Source of the DNA: UBA1014 sp964344035
GTDB taxonomy: Bacteria > SAR324 > NAC60-12
Direction of reading: 5' to 3'
Assembly: GCA_964344035.1 (NCBI GenBank)
Contig: CAYFLK010000018.1
Location: forward strand, 1 to 55,279
DNA length: 55,279 nucleotides
Part shown: positions 34,526-43,051 of the stretch, piece by piece
Layout: every line of letters starts with the position of its first letter
Position numbering within the stretch: the first letter of the stretch is position 1
Program-made: the position numbers and the translations under genes
Notes under the pieces: generated by a model
Databases searched by the model: none
Told to the model about the DNA's origin: nothing
What the model saw: only the letters and a program-made list of their open reading frames with translations

Positions 34526-36630
34526 TCCTTCTGTTCCTTCAGCTTTTCATCCCTCTCCTTGATCACTTTTTCCTGCACAAAGACCGGGCATTGAGAATAT
34601 TTCTCGAATTCCATGGAGTAGTTTGCCTTCCCGGAGGTCAGTGAGCGCAACTGGGTCGCATAACCGAACATCTCTCCGAGCGGCACACCGGCATTGATGA
34701 CGGTTTCGTTTTCCTTGACCTGGGTGCCGTAAATCACACCCCGTCTTGAACTTATATCCCCGATCACCGGTCCCTGAAACTCGGTGGGGGTTTCCACTTC
34801 CAGCTTCATCACCGGTTCCATCAATACCGGGGCGGCATTTGCCACCGCGTTTCTCATTGCCGCGCGGGATGCAATCTGGTAAGTCAAGTCGCTGGAATCA
34901 ACCTCATGGTATTTCCCGTCTTTGAGGGTAACCCGCACCCCCACCATCGGAAATGCGGCCAACGGCCCTTTCTGCATTACGTCTCTGAATCCTTTTTCAC
35001 ACGCCTGTATGTGTTCTGAAGGGATAGCCCCGCCATAAATTTCATTGACAAATTCAAATCCGGATTCATGGTCCGTGTCCAGGGGTTCTATGCTTCCGGA
35101 AACCCCGGCATACTGTCCTGATCCTCCGGTCTGTTTCTTGTGCAGGTGATCGAATTCAGCGCTTCCGGTGATTGCTTCCCGGTAATTGACCTGTGGTGCG
35201 CCGACTATGACGTCTACAGCGTATTCCCTGCGCATGCGTTCAATGTAGATGTCCAGATGCAGCTCGCCCATGCCTGAAATCACAGTCTCCCCGGATTCCT
35301 CATCCGAGGAAACCCGGAAAGTCGGATCTTCACGCATGAATCGTCCGAGCGCTTTGCTCATCTTGATCTGCTGATCGTTGTCTTCACCACGCACCGCAAG
35401 GGAAATAACCGAATCAGGGACATAGATCGATTCACACGAAACATGCGCGCCATCTCCGCAGAAGGTATCACCGGAAGCACATTCGACTCCGACCATGGCA
35501 ATTATGTCCCCGGCTTCGGCCTGTTCAATGTTTTCCCGGTCATTGGCATGCATCCTCACCATCCGTCCTACCCGTAATTTTTTCCCCGTACGGGTGTTGA
35601 CGATCTGGTCTCCTTTACGCAGTCGCCCCTGGTAAATCCGGGTGTAGGTCAGTTGTCCGAACTGCTCCTCGGTAAGCTTGAAGGCCATTGACACGGTCGG
35701 CAGATCCGGATCACATTCCAGCGAAACTGTCTCCGCCGAAACCGTGTCCGTGGCTTTGGTCGGCGCAGCTTCCAGGGGGGAAGGCAGATAGCGGACTACG
35801 GCGTCAAGCAGGGGTTGCACACCCTTGTTTTTGAACGCGCTCCCCATGAACACCGGGCACAGTTCCAGTGACCGCACTCCTTTCAAAACTGCATCATGAA
35901 TGACGGACTCAGGAATTTCTTTTTCTTCAAGCAAGTCCTCCATCATCTGATCGTCAAACATCGAGATGGCTTCAAGCAATTCCCCGCGGCGTTCCTCCGC
36001 TTGCGCTTTCAGTTCGGCGGGGATTTCCCCGTAACGGACGTCCTCCCCTTTTTCTCCTTCAAAATATATCGCCCTCATGTTTATCAGGTCCACCACCCCG
36101 ATATGGTCTTCCTCCAGTCCGATCGGGATCTGCATAGCCACCGCATTCAAACCGAGAACTTCCCTGATTCCCTCAATGCCCCGGTCCGCGTTTGCGCCCA
36201 TGCGGTCCAGTTTATTGACGAACGCAACTCGGGGAACGCCGTAGCGTTTCATTTGCCTGTCCACCGTGATGGATTGAGACTGAATCCCCGCAACTCCGCA
36301 AAGCACCAGTACCGCGCCGTCCAGCACCCTCAGGGAACGCTCCACCTCAACCGTGAAATCAACGTGCCCGGGGGTGTCGATGATGTTTATCTTCTTCTCC
36401 TTCCAATCCACAGTGGTGGCCGCGGAAGTGATGGTGATGCCCTTCTCCTTCTCCAACTCCATGTGGTCCATCGTGGCGCCTTTGCCCTTGCCGCGGACCT
36501 CTTCGATTTTGTGGATCTTTCCTGCATAATAGAGAATTCTTTCGGTCAGGGTCGTCTTGCCGCTGTCAATGTGAGCGGAGATTCCTATGTTGCGGGTGTT
36601 GATAATGACTTTCTGCGATGCCGGGGTCAT
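34522..36630 (-). CDS. fusA: Elongation factor G, mitochondrial-type (EF-G1/spdEFG1-like)
   Basis: GTPase that drives ribosome translocation. The G motifs are present: AHIDSGKTTLTE (G1), DTPGHVDF (G3) and NKLDRMGA (G4). Instead of the usual AHVDAGKTT it has AHIDSGKTT, and the EVRGKGKGATMDHMELEKEKG stretch resembles mitochondrial EF-G1 and the bacterial spdEFG1 group, in which translocation and recycling are split between two EF-Gs. That implies a second EF-G elsewhere; none is in the window. 702 residues, full length. Confidence 0.92.
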   Translation of the reverse strand: MTPASQKVIINTRNIGISAHIDSGKTTLTERILYYAGKIHKIEEVRGKGKGATMDHMELEKEKGITITSAATTVDWKEKKINIIDTPGHVDFTVEVERSLRVLDGAVLVLCGVAGIQSQSITVDRQMKRYGVPRVAFVNKLDRMGANADRGIEGIREVLGLNAVAMQIPIGLEEDHIGVVDLINMRAIYFEGEKGEDVRYGEIPAELKAQAEERRGELLEAISMFDDQMMEDLLEEKEIPESVIHDAVLKGVRSLELCPVFMGSAFKNKGVQPLLDAVVRYLPSPLEAAPTKATDTVSAETVSLECDPDLPTVSMAFKLTEEQFGQLTYTRIYQGRLRKGDQIVNTRTGKKLRVGRMVRMHANDRENIEQAEAGDIIAMVGVECASGDTFCGDGAHVSCESIYVPDSVISLAVRGEDNDQQIKMSKALGRFMREDPTFRVSSDEESGETVISGMGELHLDIYIERMRREYAVDVIVGAPQVNYREAITGSAEFDHLHKKQTGGSGQYAGVSGSIEPLDTDHESGFEFVNEIYGGAIPSEHIQACEKGFRDVMQKGPLAAFPMVGVRVTLKDGKYHEVDSSDLTYQIASRAAMRNAVANAAPVLMEPVMKLEVETPTEFQGPVIGDISSRRGVIYGTQVKENETVINAGVPLGEMFGYATQLRSLTSGKANYSMEFEKYSQCPVFVQEKVIKERDEKLKEQKD

Positions 36631-36655
36631 GAGCTTGCAACTTAAAAATGTCAGA

Positions 36656-36684
36656 TTGATTATGAAATCATGTTAACCTAATAA
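36656..36684 (+). promoter_or_regulatory. Candidate sigma70-like promoter for the interval to 37135
   Basis: TTGATT, 17-bp spacer, TAATAA, in an AT-rich stretch. It points away from fusA (opposite strand) into a region without an ORF. The match is moderate (4/6 and about 4/6). Confidence 0.4.
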
Positions 36685-36689
36685 TTTAA

Positions 36690-37135
36690 CTTACTACTTG
36701 GATTATTTCAATATCGGAATTTTGCTGTAATCGAGGATGAACCGCATGGATACAGGTTCATGACCTACTGTACCATGTAAATTCAAGCCGGTGCTGCAAT
36801 CCGTCCTTCCTTACGGCAGGAGACATCGGCAAAATCAAATCCTTACCGCCACCCTTAATTACCCAAGGATATCCCCCTTCGGCATGATCGGCAATGTCTT
36901 GTAGGCGGTACCGGTTCAAACAGATACATATGCGGAGAGATTTTCCAGGAAGATGGTTTTAGTCCTGAAAGTCTTTGTGACAGGAAAGGATACGATGATG
37001 AAGGCAGAGGGGATGAGATCGATTTTAGTACAGGTGAAAGCTGAGGCCCCCGTAGATAATCCCTATGGCTAAAGAGGTCCAGCTAAAACTAACGGAGAGG
37101 AAACCGCGACATTTTGACTGTCGCGGTTTCCTTTT
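36690..37135 (+). ncRNA. Candidate non-coding RNA, unidentified
   Basis: About 440 nt between a promoter-like site and a strong intrinsic terminator, on the opposite strand from both flanking genes and without an ORF over 60 codons. Local pairing is visible: ATGAACC with GGTTCAT near 36740, ACCGCC with GGCGGT near 36845/36910, and AGCTGAGGCC against GAGGTCCAGCT near 37045-37085. It does not match tmRNA, 4.5S, RNase P or 6S hallmarks I know. A leader of a lost gene is the alternative. Confidence 0.35.
37099..37135 (+). terminator. Intrinsic terminator, + strand
   Basis: Perfect 13-bp stem (GGAAACCGCGACA with TGTCGCGGTTTCC), 7-base loop, then TTTT. The T-run follows only on the + strand, so it ends a + strand transcript, although it lies 6 nt past the trxA stop, which reads the other way. 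Confidence 0.8.
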
Positions 37136-37140
37136 GAAGA

Positions 37141-37509
37141 TCAATTTTCTTTTTCGAGATCAAACACTTCCTTGATCAGCTGCCTGAATGTATCCTTCGG
37201 AAGGGCACCCATGCTCATTTGCGGTTTGCCTTCCTTGGGAACAAAGAGAATCGAGGGGATACTCCGGATACCGAACATTCCTGCCAGTTCCTGCTCCACC
37301 TCGGTGTTGATTTTGTAGATATCAAGATTGCAGCAATATTCTTCGGCAAGTTCCTCCAAAATCGGGGCAACCATTTTGCAGGGTCCACACCAATCCGCGT
37401 AGAAATCGATGATGCAGGGATTTTCACCCTTGTAATCCCACTCTTTTGAGACCCCGTAATCGAATATTTTTTCCTTGAAAGTCTCGGTATTCAAATGTTC
37501 AACAGGCAT
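37141..37509 (-). CDS. trxA: Thioredoxin
   Basis: Protein-disulfide reductase with active site WCGPC (Cys41, Cys44) after strand PCIIDFYAD, and the cis-Pro loop SIPSILFV. It has extra cysteines at position 32 and in EEYCC. 122 residues, slightly longer than E. coli TrxA because of the N-terminal DYGVSKEWDY region. ATG with AAGGAA upstream. Monocistronic as far as seen. Confidence 0.93.
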   Translation of the reverse strand: MPVEHLNTETFKEKIFDYGVSKEWDYKGENPCIIDFYADWCGPCKMVAPILEELAEEYCCNLDIYKINTEVEQELAGMFGIRSIPSILFVPKEGKPQMSMGALPKDTFRQLIKEVFDLEKEN

Positions 37510-37662
37510 GTTGTTCCTTGATAATTGTAAGTGATTGGGGTAGTCGGACGAAGATTGTTAATTCTTTCTCTCCACACGCAAAGAGAGAAGAATCCTCCGA
37601 CTGGAGGTTATTAAGCTACTAATATAACATAATTAAAAATTAATTTCAATATTAATTGAAAA

Positions 37663-38175
37663 TCAGTTTGATTTAGGCGGACCGATCCGGGATATCTCTT
37701 CCATCTTCATACCGCCGATTTTGAATGCCTGCCCGAATCCCTTGACATACAGGCCCCCTGTCGGTGTCAATTGAAAGAGGAGGAAATCCGGCAATTCCCG
37801 TAGTGTATCGATCACTGGTCCAAATTCCTGGCGAAACTCCTCCATCCGTTCAATCCATTCCTCCACTCCACGTTCCACCAGTGCTACTTCACAGTCGAAG
37901 GAAACCCGCTTGCGTGCAAATACCGGCGAATTTTCCTCCTCGTTTTCGACAATCATGACAGCCGCACGCCGATCCTGTTTCAAGTTTTGAGCATGCCGCG
38001 CCAATTGGCTGATATAAATGTAAAACCGTTTTTCTCCATCCATTATAAAGGGCGAGGTGCTGATACCCGGGTTGCCCTCTCCGTCAACAGTGGATAAGTT
38101 CAAACATCGACGCTCGCTGATGAAATCCAGGTACTCCCGGCGGATGTTTAAAAGCTCTTCCTGTTCTTCATTCAT
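37663..38175 (-). CDS. HugZ-like pyridoxamine-5'-phosphate-oxidase-fold protein
   Basis: Split-barrel flavin/heme-binding fold. RRCLNLSTVDGEGNPGISTSPF opens as in the family, followed by RFYIYISQLARHAQNLKQDRRAAVMIV and RVSFDCEVALV. HugZ proteins bind or degrade heme; related proteins bind FMN. Only about 170 residues, lacking the C-terminal DUF2470 helical domain that some members have. AAGGAG precedes the ATG. An AT-rich stretch (37610-37665) lies between this gene and trxA. The iron-uptake genes lie 10 kb away. Confidence 0.75.
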   Translation of the reverse strand: MNEEQEELLNIRREYLDFISERRCLNLSTVDGEGNPGISTSPFIMDGEKRFYIYISQLARHAQNLKQDRRAAVMIVENEEENSPVFARKRVSFDCEVALVERGVEEWIERMEEFRQEFGPVIDTLRELPDFLLFQLTPTGGLYVKGFGQAFKIGGMKMEEISRIGPPKSN

Positions 38176-38703
38176 TGGTACTCCTTGATTCGTCCATGTG
38201 AAAAAATATTTGCAGTGTCAAAGTCCTACACATTACAAAAAGTGTTGCCCTGATTCATGCAAAAGACAACGGACACCACACTTGCGCGAACACCAGGACA
38301 GCTATGACCGGCTTTCAAACCGCTGCTTTTGCAGATGTTTATATTCCATCAAAATCAGCTAATACTGCATTTTTGTCAAACCTGGAAGCCGTGGAGCTGG
38401 TTTCAGCTGGTGAAACTTATCCTCCAGTCCAAGTACAAATATCTGAAACCAAAAGGCCTTTTTGTCCTTTTCCGGGCGCTCCGTGCAGAGCATCATCACC
38501 GGCATCAATATTTTATTTCACATCATATCATTGATTTACGGCTAATTAACTCATTATCTTCCAATTCTTTTTTGTTGATTTGATCCTCGGTTTGGGAGAG
38601 ATTATCCGGGTCAACTCAACTGCAACTCCCTCCTCGAAGGTCCGGGGCGACACCATTTGTTCAACGGACGCATGGGAGATCAAGGGGCATTTTCAACCCG
38701 GCA
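38176..38703. other. Gene-free interval upstream of dnaA
   Basis: No supported gene. Two short frames here (about 76 and 84 codons) lack coding character. I looked for DnaA boxes (TTATCCACA and close variants) and AT-rich unwinding elements and found no cluster; a single TTATCCACT (reverse strand) lies inside the HugZ-like gene near 38090. It cannot be called an origin. Confidence 0.5.
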
Positions 38704-40293
38704 ATGAAACCTCATCAGCAACGGCTTCATCAATTCAATCACGCATTAAGGCAGCAGCTGAACTCCCGCACTGCTCCCCCCTGGCTGGAGGAACTTCAGC
38801 TGGTGGGCATTGACGAACACAAAATCGTCTTCAGCGGCATCGACCACGCGGCATACCAATACGACCTGCGCAGGAATCATCAATCCCGGCTTTTCAGTGT
38901 ACTGGAAGAAATTTTCCCGGAATACGCCCCTTTTTATGAAAAGCATATAGCATTTGCACATTGCACGAAAGCTTCGGGACAAAAGGGCTCCAGGCAGATC
39001 GAATTCGAATTCCCCGAAAACCCATCCTCCCAACATTCACATTTGGGCGTGGTTCAGGACCAGGAGAAAGCCCGTTCAGCGTTATCATCTGAAACCTCAA
39101 ATATTGACAAAAAAGATCATTCAATTACCTCGCGAAAGATAACACGAGATTCACGAAAGGGATTTCCTCACCGGGACAGTTCTGCCGGCAAACATCATGA
39201 TTTCCAGTTCAGTCTAAATACTTTTGTTGCCGGAGAAAGAAATCAACTGGCTTCACGCGCATGCAGGGCTGTCACGGAAATGCCCGGAAAAGCGTTCAAC
39301 CCGTTTGTGATCTACGGCGTCATCGGCGCGGGGAAAACGCATCTGCTTGAAGGAATCGGACATGAACTGGCAGGCAGTCATCCCTCCCTGAGGGTGGTGT
39401 ATGTAACCGCGGAGGATTTTCTGAATGAATTCATTCAGTGCCTCAGGGAAAAAGAGATGGCACGTTTTCGCAAAAACTACCGCGGCGCAGACCTGTTTCT
39501 ACTGGACGATCTGGACGTGTTGAGCGGTGCGCGGCAATGCCAAACCGAACTGTTGCACACTCTTAACTCGCTGCGGCAACGCCAGGCGCAAATTGTTATC
39601 ACCTGCATGGAGGCGCCGGGAAGCATAACAGGGCTGCAGGAAGCATTGAGCAGTAGGCTCGAATCAGGCCTGGCGATCGACGTCGGCATTCCGGACACGA
39701 GCGCGCGCATTGAAATCCTGGTCAGGAAAGCCCAGGAGCACGGCATTCCGCTGTCACGTGAACTTGCGGAATTCATTGCCGTCAACATCAGCGGAAGCGT
39801 CGGACGTTTGGAGGGAGCGCTCATTCGCTTAGGAGTTCATGCATCCCTGATGAACGAACCGCTTTCAGTGGAGTTGGCGCGCAACAACCTGCGCGACATG
39901 CTCTGTAAACACTACGAATCCCTTGACCCGGTAAAGCATCCGGACAAGGATTTTGAACCAGGCTCAGTTCCGGAACAGGTCCTCAGCCGGGTCGGCGCCA
40001 TGTTTCAGGTCCGTCCCGAACACCTTTGTTCACGGCGTCGCGATCAATGCACTCAAAAAGCACGGCAGGCGGCGATTTATCTACTCAAGGAGACCACCCC
40101 TCTTTCCCTTTCACAAATAGGACGATTCCTCGGCCGGACCCATTCAACCATCCACAGTTCGCTGGGGAAAGTGCATCTGCGCATGAAGGAAGACCCATTT
40201 TTCCGCAGGCAACTTCACCAACTCAGAGAAGAATTCTCACCCGAAAAATCTGCATCCACCTCGTTGATGCAAAAAAAACAGAACCATACCTGA
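38704..40293 (+). CDS. dnaA: DnaA-family replication initiator, divergent
   Basis: All four DnaA parts are seen: a helical N-terminus (1-90), a long unstructured linker (100-175), the AAA+ core with Walker A GVIGAGKTHLLE and Walker B LFLLDDLDVL, an Arg-finger region SSRLESGLAIDV, and a DNA-binding domain with signature RTHSTIHSSLGKV. Canonical DnaA has GGVGLGKTH and GGRDHSTV; both differ here. At 529 residues with an extra C-terminal tail it is long. dnaN, recF, rnpA and a box cluster are not adjacent. It could be the main initiator in a moved locus or a second DnaA homologue. Confidence 0.85.
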   Translation: MKPHQQRLHQFNHALRQQLNSRTAPPWLEELQLVGIDEHKIVFSGIDHAAYQYDLRRNHQSRLFSVLEEIFPEYAPFYEKHIAFAHCTKASGQKGSRQIEFEFPENPSSQHSHLGVVQDQEKARSALSSETSNIDKKDHSITSRKITRDSRKGFPHRDSSAGKHHDFQFSLNTFVAGERNQLASRACRAVTEMPGKAFNPFVIYGVIGAGKTHLLEGIGHELAGSHPSLRVVYVTAEDFLNEFIQCLREKEMARFRKNYRGADLFLLDDLDVLSGARQCQTELLHTLNSLRQRQAQIVITCMEAPGSITGLQEALSSRLESGLAIDVGIPDTSARIEILVRKAQEHGIPLSRELAEFIAVNISGSVGRLEGALIRLGVHASLMNEPLSVELARNNLRDMLCKHYESLDPVKHPDKDFEPGSVPEQVLSRVGAMFQVRPEHLCSRRRDQCTQKARQAAIYLLKETTPLSLSQIGRFLGRTHSTIHSSLGKVHLRMKEDPFFRRQLHQLREEFSPEKSASTSLMQKKQNHT

Positions 40294-40391
40294 TGCGGCT
40301 TTGCCTCTCGCGCCGAATTGCATTACAGTCAGTTTGTTCCAGTTGCTGACTGTAACGGTGCAACAACAGCGGCATGGTGTTCCGGAGTGGT

Positions 40392-40697
40392 ATGTCCAAT
40401 TGCAATGGATATGTAAAAAGCGTGTGCATTACATGGTTTGCTGGTTTTTTCGTTTTCGGATGTGAAAGCCCGGGACCAGTCAAAGTTTATCGCCACCCGC
40501 CCCTGCACCTGATTGATCAAGTCGACTGGGTATGCGCTAATGCAAACCTCACCCAGTTCACTGTTAGAGACAGGAGGATTTATGCCCGGTCGAAGAGAGG
40601 GGGTGAACCCGTTGCAGCCGGTCACATAAACATTGTGCTTCCGGACGGGTCTTATTTCTGTACCGAACAGGATCGTCCCAATCCGGATTATGAATAG
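40392..40697 (+). CDS. Small lipoprotein-like protein, unknown
   Basis: Start ATG 40392 (CGGAG upstream) or 40374. A hydrophobic stretch SVCITWFAGFFVFGC ends in a possible lipidation Cys (VFGC, a poor lipobox). The mature 80 residues are short beta-like segments (GHINIVLPDGSYF). No family found. The opposite strand holds overlapping frames, so coding status is moderate. Confidence 0.4.
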   Translation: MSNCNGYVKSVCITWFAGFFVFGCESPGPVKVYRHPPLHLIDQVDWVCANANLTQFTVRDRRIYARSKRGGEPVAAGHINIVLPDGSYFCTEQDRPNPDYE

Positions 40698-40848
40698 CAA
40701 ATCCTTTACAAACTAAAACCCCGGCAAAATCCCGGTTCCGGCAACCGGCATTGTGATTGCTGCCCGCTTTGCGCCCCGCAGAGGGTATATTTGCAATGGT
40801 GGGTAAAGCTGGCAAGAATCCCCATGACCGGCTGAGCTGAGACGAGTA

Positions 40849-41985
40849 ATGAAGATCGGATTTGACGCAAAAAGAATATTCCTCAATTTCACCGGTTTGG
40901 GAAATTACGGACGGGAAACGCTGCGCATACTGTCTTCGGTTTATACTGATGATGAATACCTGCTTTACACTCCTAAAACCGCATCCCACCCCAGTGTTGC
41001 CTTTATTGAAAATGCACACAATATCCATGTTAAAACACCGCGAGGACGGTTTTCAAAGACGTCCGGCAGTCTCTGGCGTTCATTTGGGCTGGCAAAACAG
41101 CTGGGCTCAGACTCCCTTGACCTGTATCATGGTTTGAGCCACGAACTGCCTTATTTTATCGCACAAACAGGAATCCGCTCAATCGTCACCATTCATGATC
41201 TGATATTTCTCAAGCACCCCGTTTTTTATCCGGCAATAGACAGGTTCGTCTACCTGCGTAAAATTCGTCACGCCTGTGATTCCGCGGATCGTATCATCTC
41301 CGTCAGCAGACAAACACGGGATGACCTGATATCTTTGCTGAACGTGCCTGAGGAGAAAATCCGGGTCGTGCACCAGGGCTGTCACCCTGCATTTCATATT
41401 CGGCAGCCTGCATCGACCCTGAAATCTGTAAGCAGTAAATACCGGCTGCCTGATCGATATCTACTGAATGTGGGGACGATTGAAGAAAGGAAAAACCTGC
41501 TCAACCTGCTGCGCGCGCTGGAACAGCTGCCTGAACCGCGGCTGGTCGTAATTGGCAAAGGCGCAGGATATTTAAGACAATGCAGGGATTACATCGCGGA
41601 AAAACGGATGGAGGAGCGGGTGTTGTTTCTGCAAGGGGTACCCCACGAAGACCTGCCCGCTATTTATCAAAATGCCTTGGCATTCATCTATCCATCAATC
41701 GTCGAAGGATTCGGGATACCCATCCTGGAAGCGCTTTCCTGCAATATCCCTGTAATCACCAGCCATGGAGGTTGTTTCATGGAAGCGGGTGGGCCTGCGT
41801 CGCTTTATGTTGACCCGTTGAATGTTGATGAAATCGCCGAGGCCATCCTCGGTGTCGAACAGGACTCCGAACTGAGAAATAGGATGATCAGTGAAGGTGC
41901 AAAACATGCTTCAGGATTTCACGATCAAACCATCGCCCGGAACCTGATGAACGTGTACCGTGAAACGCTGGATGATCCACAATGA
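40849..41985 (+). CDS. GT4-family glycosyltransferase
   Basis: Retaining GT-B glycosyltransferase of 378 residues: N-terminal YHGLSHELPYFIAQTG with VTIHDLIFLKHP, and C-terminal LLNVGTIEERKNL and the E-x7-E type motif PSIVEGFGIPILEALSCNIPV. It probably adds a sugar to an exopolysaccharide or lipopolysaccharide. It lies 254 nt before uppP, also involved in surface polymers, so a shared envelope role is reasonable. Confidence 0.9.
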   Translation: MKIGFDAKRIFLNFTGLGNYGRETLRILSSVYTDDEYLLYTPKTASHPSVAFIENAHNIHVKTPRGRFSKTSGSLWRSFGLAKQLGSDSLDLYHGLSHELPYFIAQTGIRSIVTIHDLIFLKHPVFYPAIDRFVYLRKIRHACDSADRIISVSRQTRDDLISLLNVPEEKIRVVHQGCHPAFHIRQPASTLKSVSSKYRLPDRYLLNVGTIEERKNLLNLLRALEQLPEPRLVVIGKGAGYLRQCRDYIAEKRMEERVLFLQGVPHEDLPAIYQNALAFIYPSIVEGFGIPILEALSCNIPVITSHGGCFMEAGGPASLYVDPLNVDEIAEAILGVEQDSELRNRMISEGAKHASGFHDQTIARNLMNVYRETLDDPQ

Positions 41986-42238
41986 CTCAGTGAGTTAATC
42001 AAATCAGCCTGTTCCACGCGCTCCTTCCCACGTTGCCAACCCGCGGTACTATCCTTTAAAACATTGAAAATTGAGTCCGAAACCGTCATCATTTCAGGTC
42101 GTCAATAACGATGCAGGGTGCTACGTTCATTGCTGACCGGTGTTTGTTTGTCTGTTAGACTCCTCTACATGACAACTTCGGACAGATGACTCAACACCGG
42201 TAAAACCACGCGTTTTGCAATAATCGAACACAACATCA

Positions 42239-43051
42239 ATGGATTGGAGCCAGGCCCTCGTGCTGGGGGTGGTCCAGGGACTGACAGAATTTCTTCCCAT
42301 CAGCAGCACCGCGCATCTACGGATTGTACCGCACTGGTTAGGGTGGCATGATCCGGGTGCGGAGTTTTCCGCGGTGATACAACTTGGCACGCTGTTGGCG
42401 GTATTGGCCTATTTCTGGAAGGATGTCCAGGTCTTGGTCTACGCAACGGTGGAGGGTCTGCGTAGACGGGACCCCCTGTATTCAGCGGAATCACGATTGG
42501 CATGGGGAATCGCCTTCGGTACACTGCCGATCGCAGTGCTCGGATTGAGCTTCAAGGACTGGATCAAAACCGAAGCAAGGGCGCTGTGGGTGATCGGTGC
42601 GGCGTTGATCGTGCTTGCCCTGCTGCTTTATCTTGCCGAAAGAAAATCTGCCGGAAAGCGTAAAATCGGGGAGCTGCGGTTTCTCCAGGTGCAGTGGATC
42701 GGGCTTTGCCAGGCATTGGCGCTGATCCCCGGATGCTCACGTTCCGGGTCCACTATCATGGGCGGACTGCTGGTCGGACTCAATCGTGAAGCCGCGGCAA
42801 GGTTTTCTTTCCTCCTCGGGCTGCCGGCAATCCTTGCGAGCGGGATGTTTGAGTTCTACGAACTCTTACTTTCAAACCCGGGTGGAACAGGTTTTGTGAA
42901 TCTTGCGCTGGGTATCGTCGCGGCATTTGTCTTCGGTTTTCTTTCGATCGAGTTTTTACTCCGCTTTTTTCGCACTCATGGCACCCTCTTGTTTGTGAGC
43001 TACCGCATCATCCTGGGATTTGTCGTGCTTTCCGTCTGGTGGACCGAATGA
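42239..43051 (+). CDS. uppP: Undecaprenyl-diphosphatase UppP (BacA)
   Basis: Membrane phosphatase regenerating undecaprenyl phosphate, the lipid carrier for peptidoglycan and O-antigen. Family motifs are LGVVQGLTEFLPISSTAH at the N-terminus and PGCSRSGSTIMGGLL (PGxSRSxxT). About eight helices, 270 residues. It ends in an ATGA overlap with the htrA gene, so expression of the two is probably coupled. Its lipid substrate connects to the polyprenyl synthase later in the same block. Confidence 0.93.
   Translation: MDWSQALVLGVVQGLTEFLPISSTAHLRIVPHWLGWHDPGAEFSAVIQLGTLLAVLAYFWKDVQVLVYATVEGLRRRDPLYSAESRLAWGIAFGTLPIAVLGLSFKDWIKTEARALWVIGAALIVLALLLYLAERKSAGKRKIGELRFLQVQWIGLCQALALIPGCSRSGSTIMGGLLVGLNREAAARFSFLLGLPAILASGMFEFYELLLSNPGGTGFVNLALGIVAAFVFGFLSIEFLLRFFRTHGTLLFVSYRIILGFVVLSVWWTE

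Noticed and set aside
36760..36845. Pieces resembling a cobalamin riboswitch (GCCGGTG, AATCCG, CAGGAGAC)
   Set aside because: The order fits loosely, but the spacing is far too short, the central GCCACTG-type core is absent, and no + strand gene follows.
38080..38100. DnaA-box-like TTATCCACT near dnaA
   Set aside because: A single near-match inside a coding gene, with no cluster or AT-rich unwinding site, is not evidence of an origin.
38304..38583. Two short + strand frames upstream of dnaA
   Set aside because: They overlap in different frames, lack ribosome sites, and have unlikely composition.
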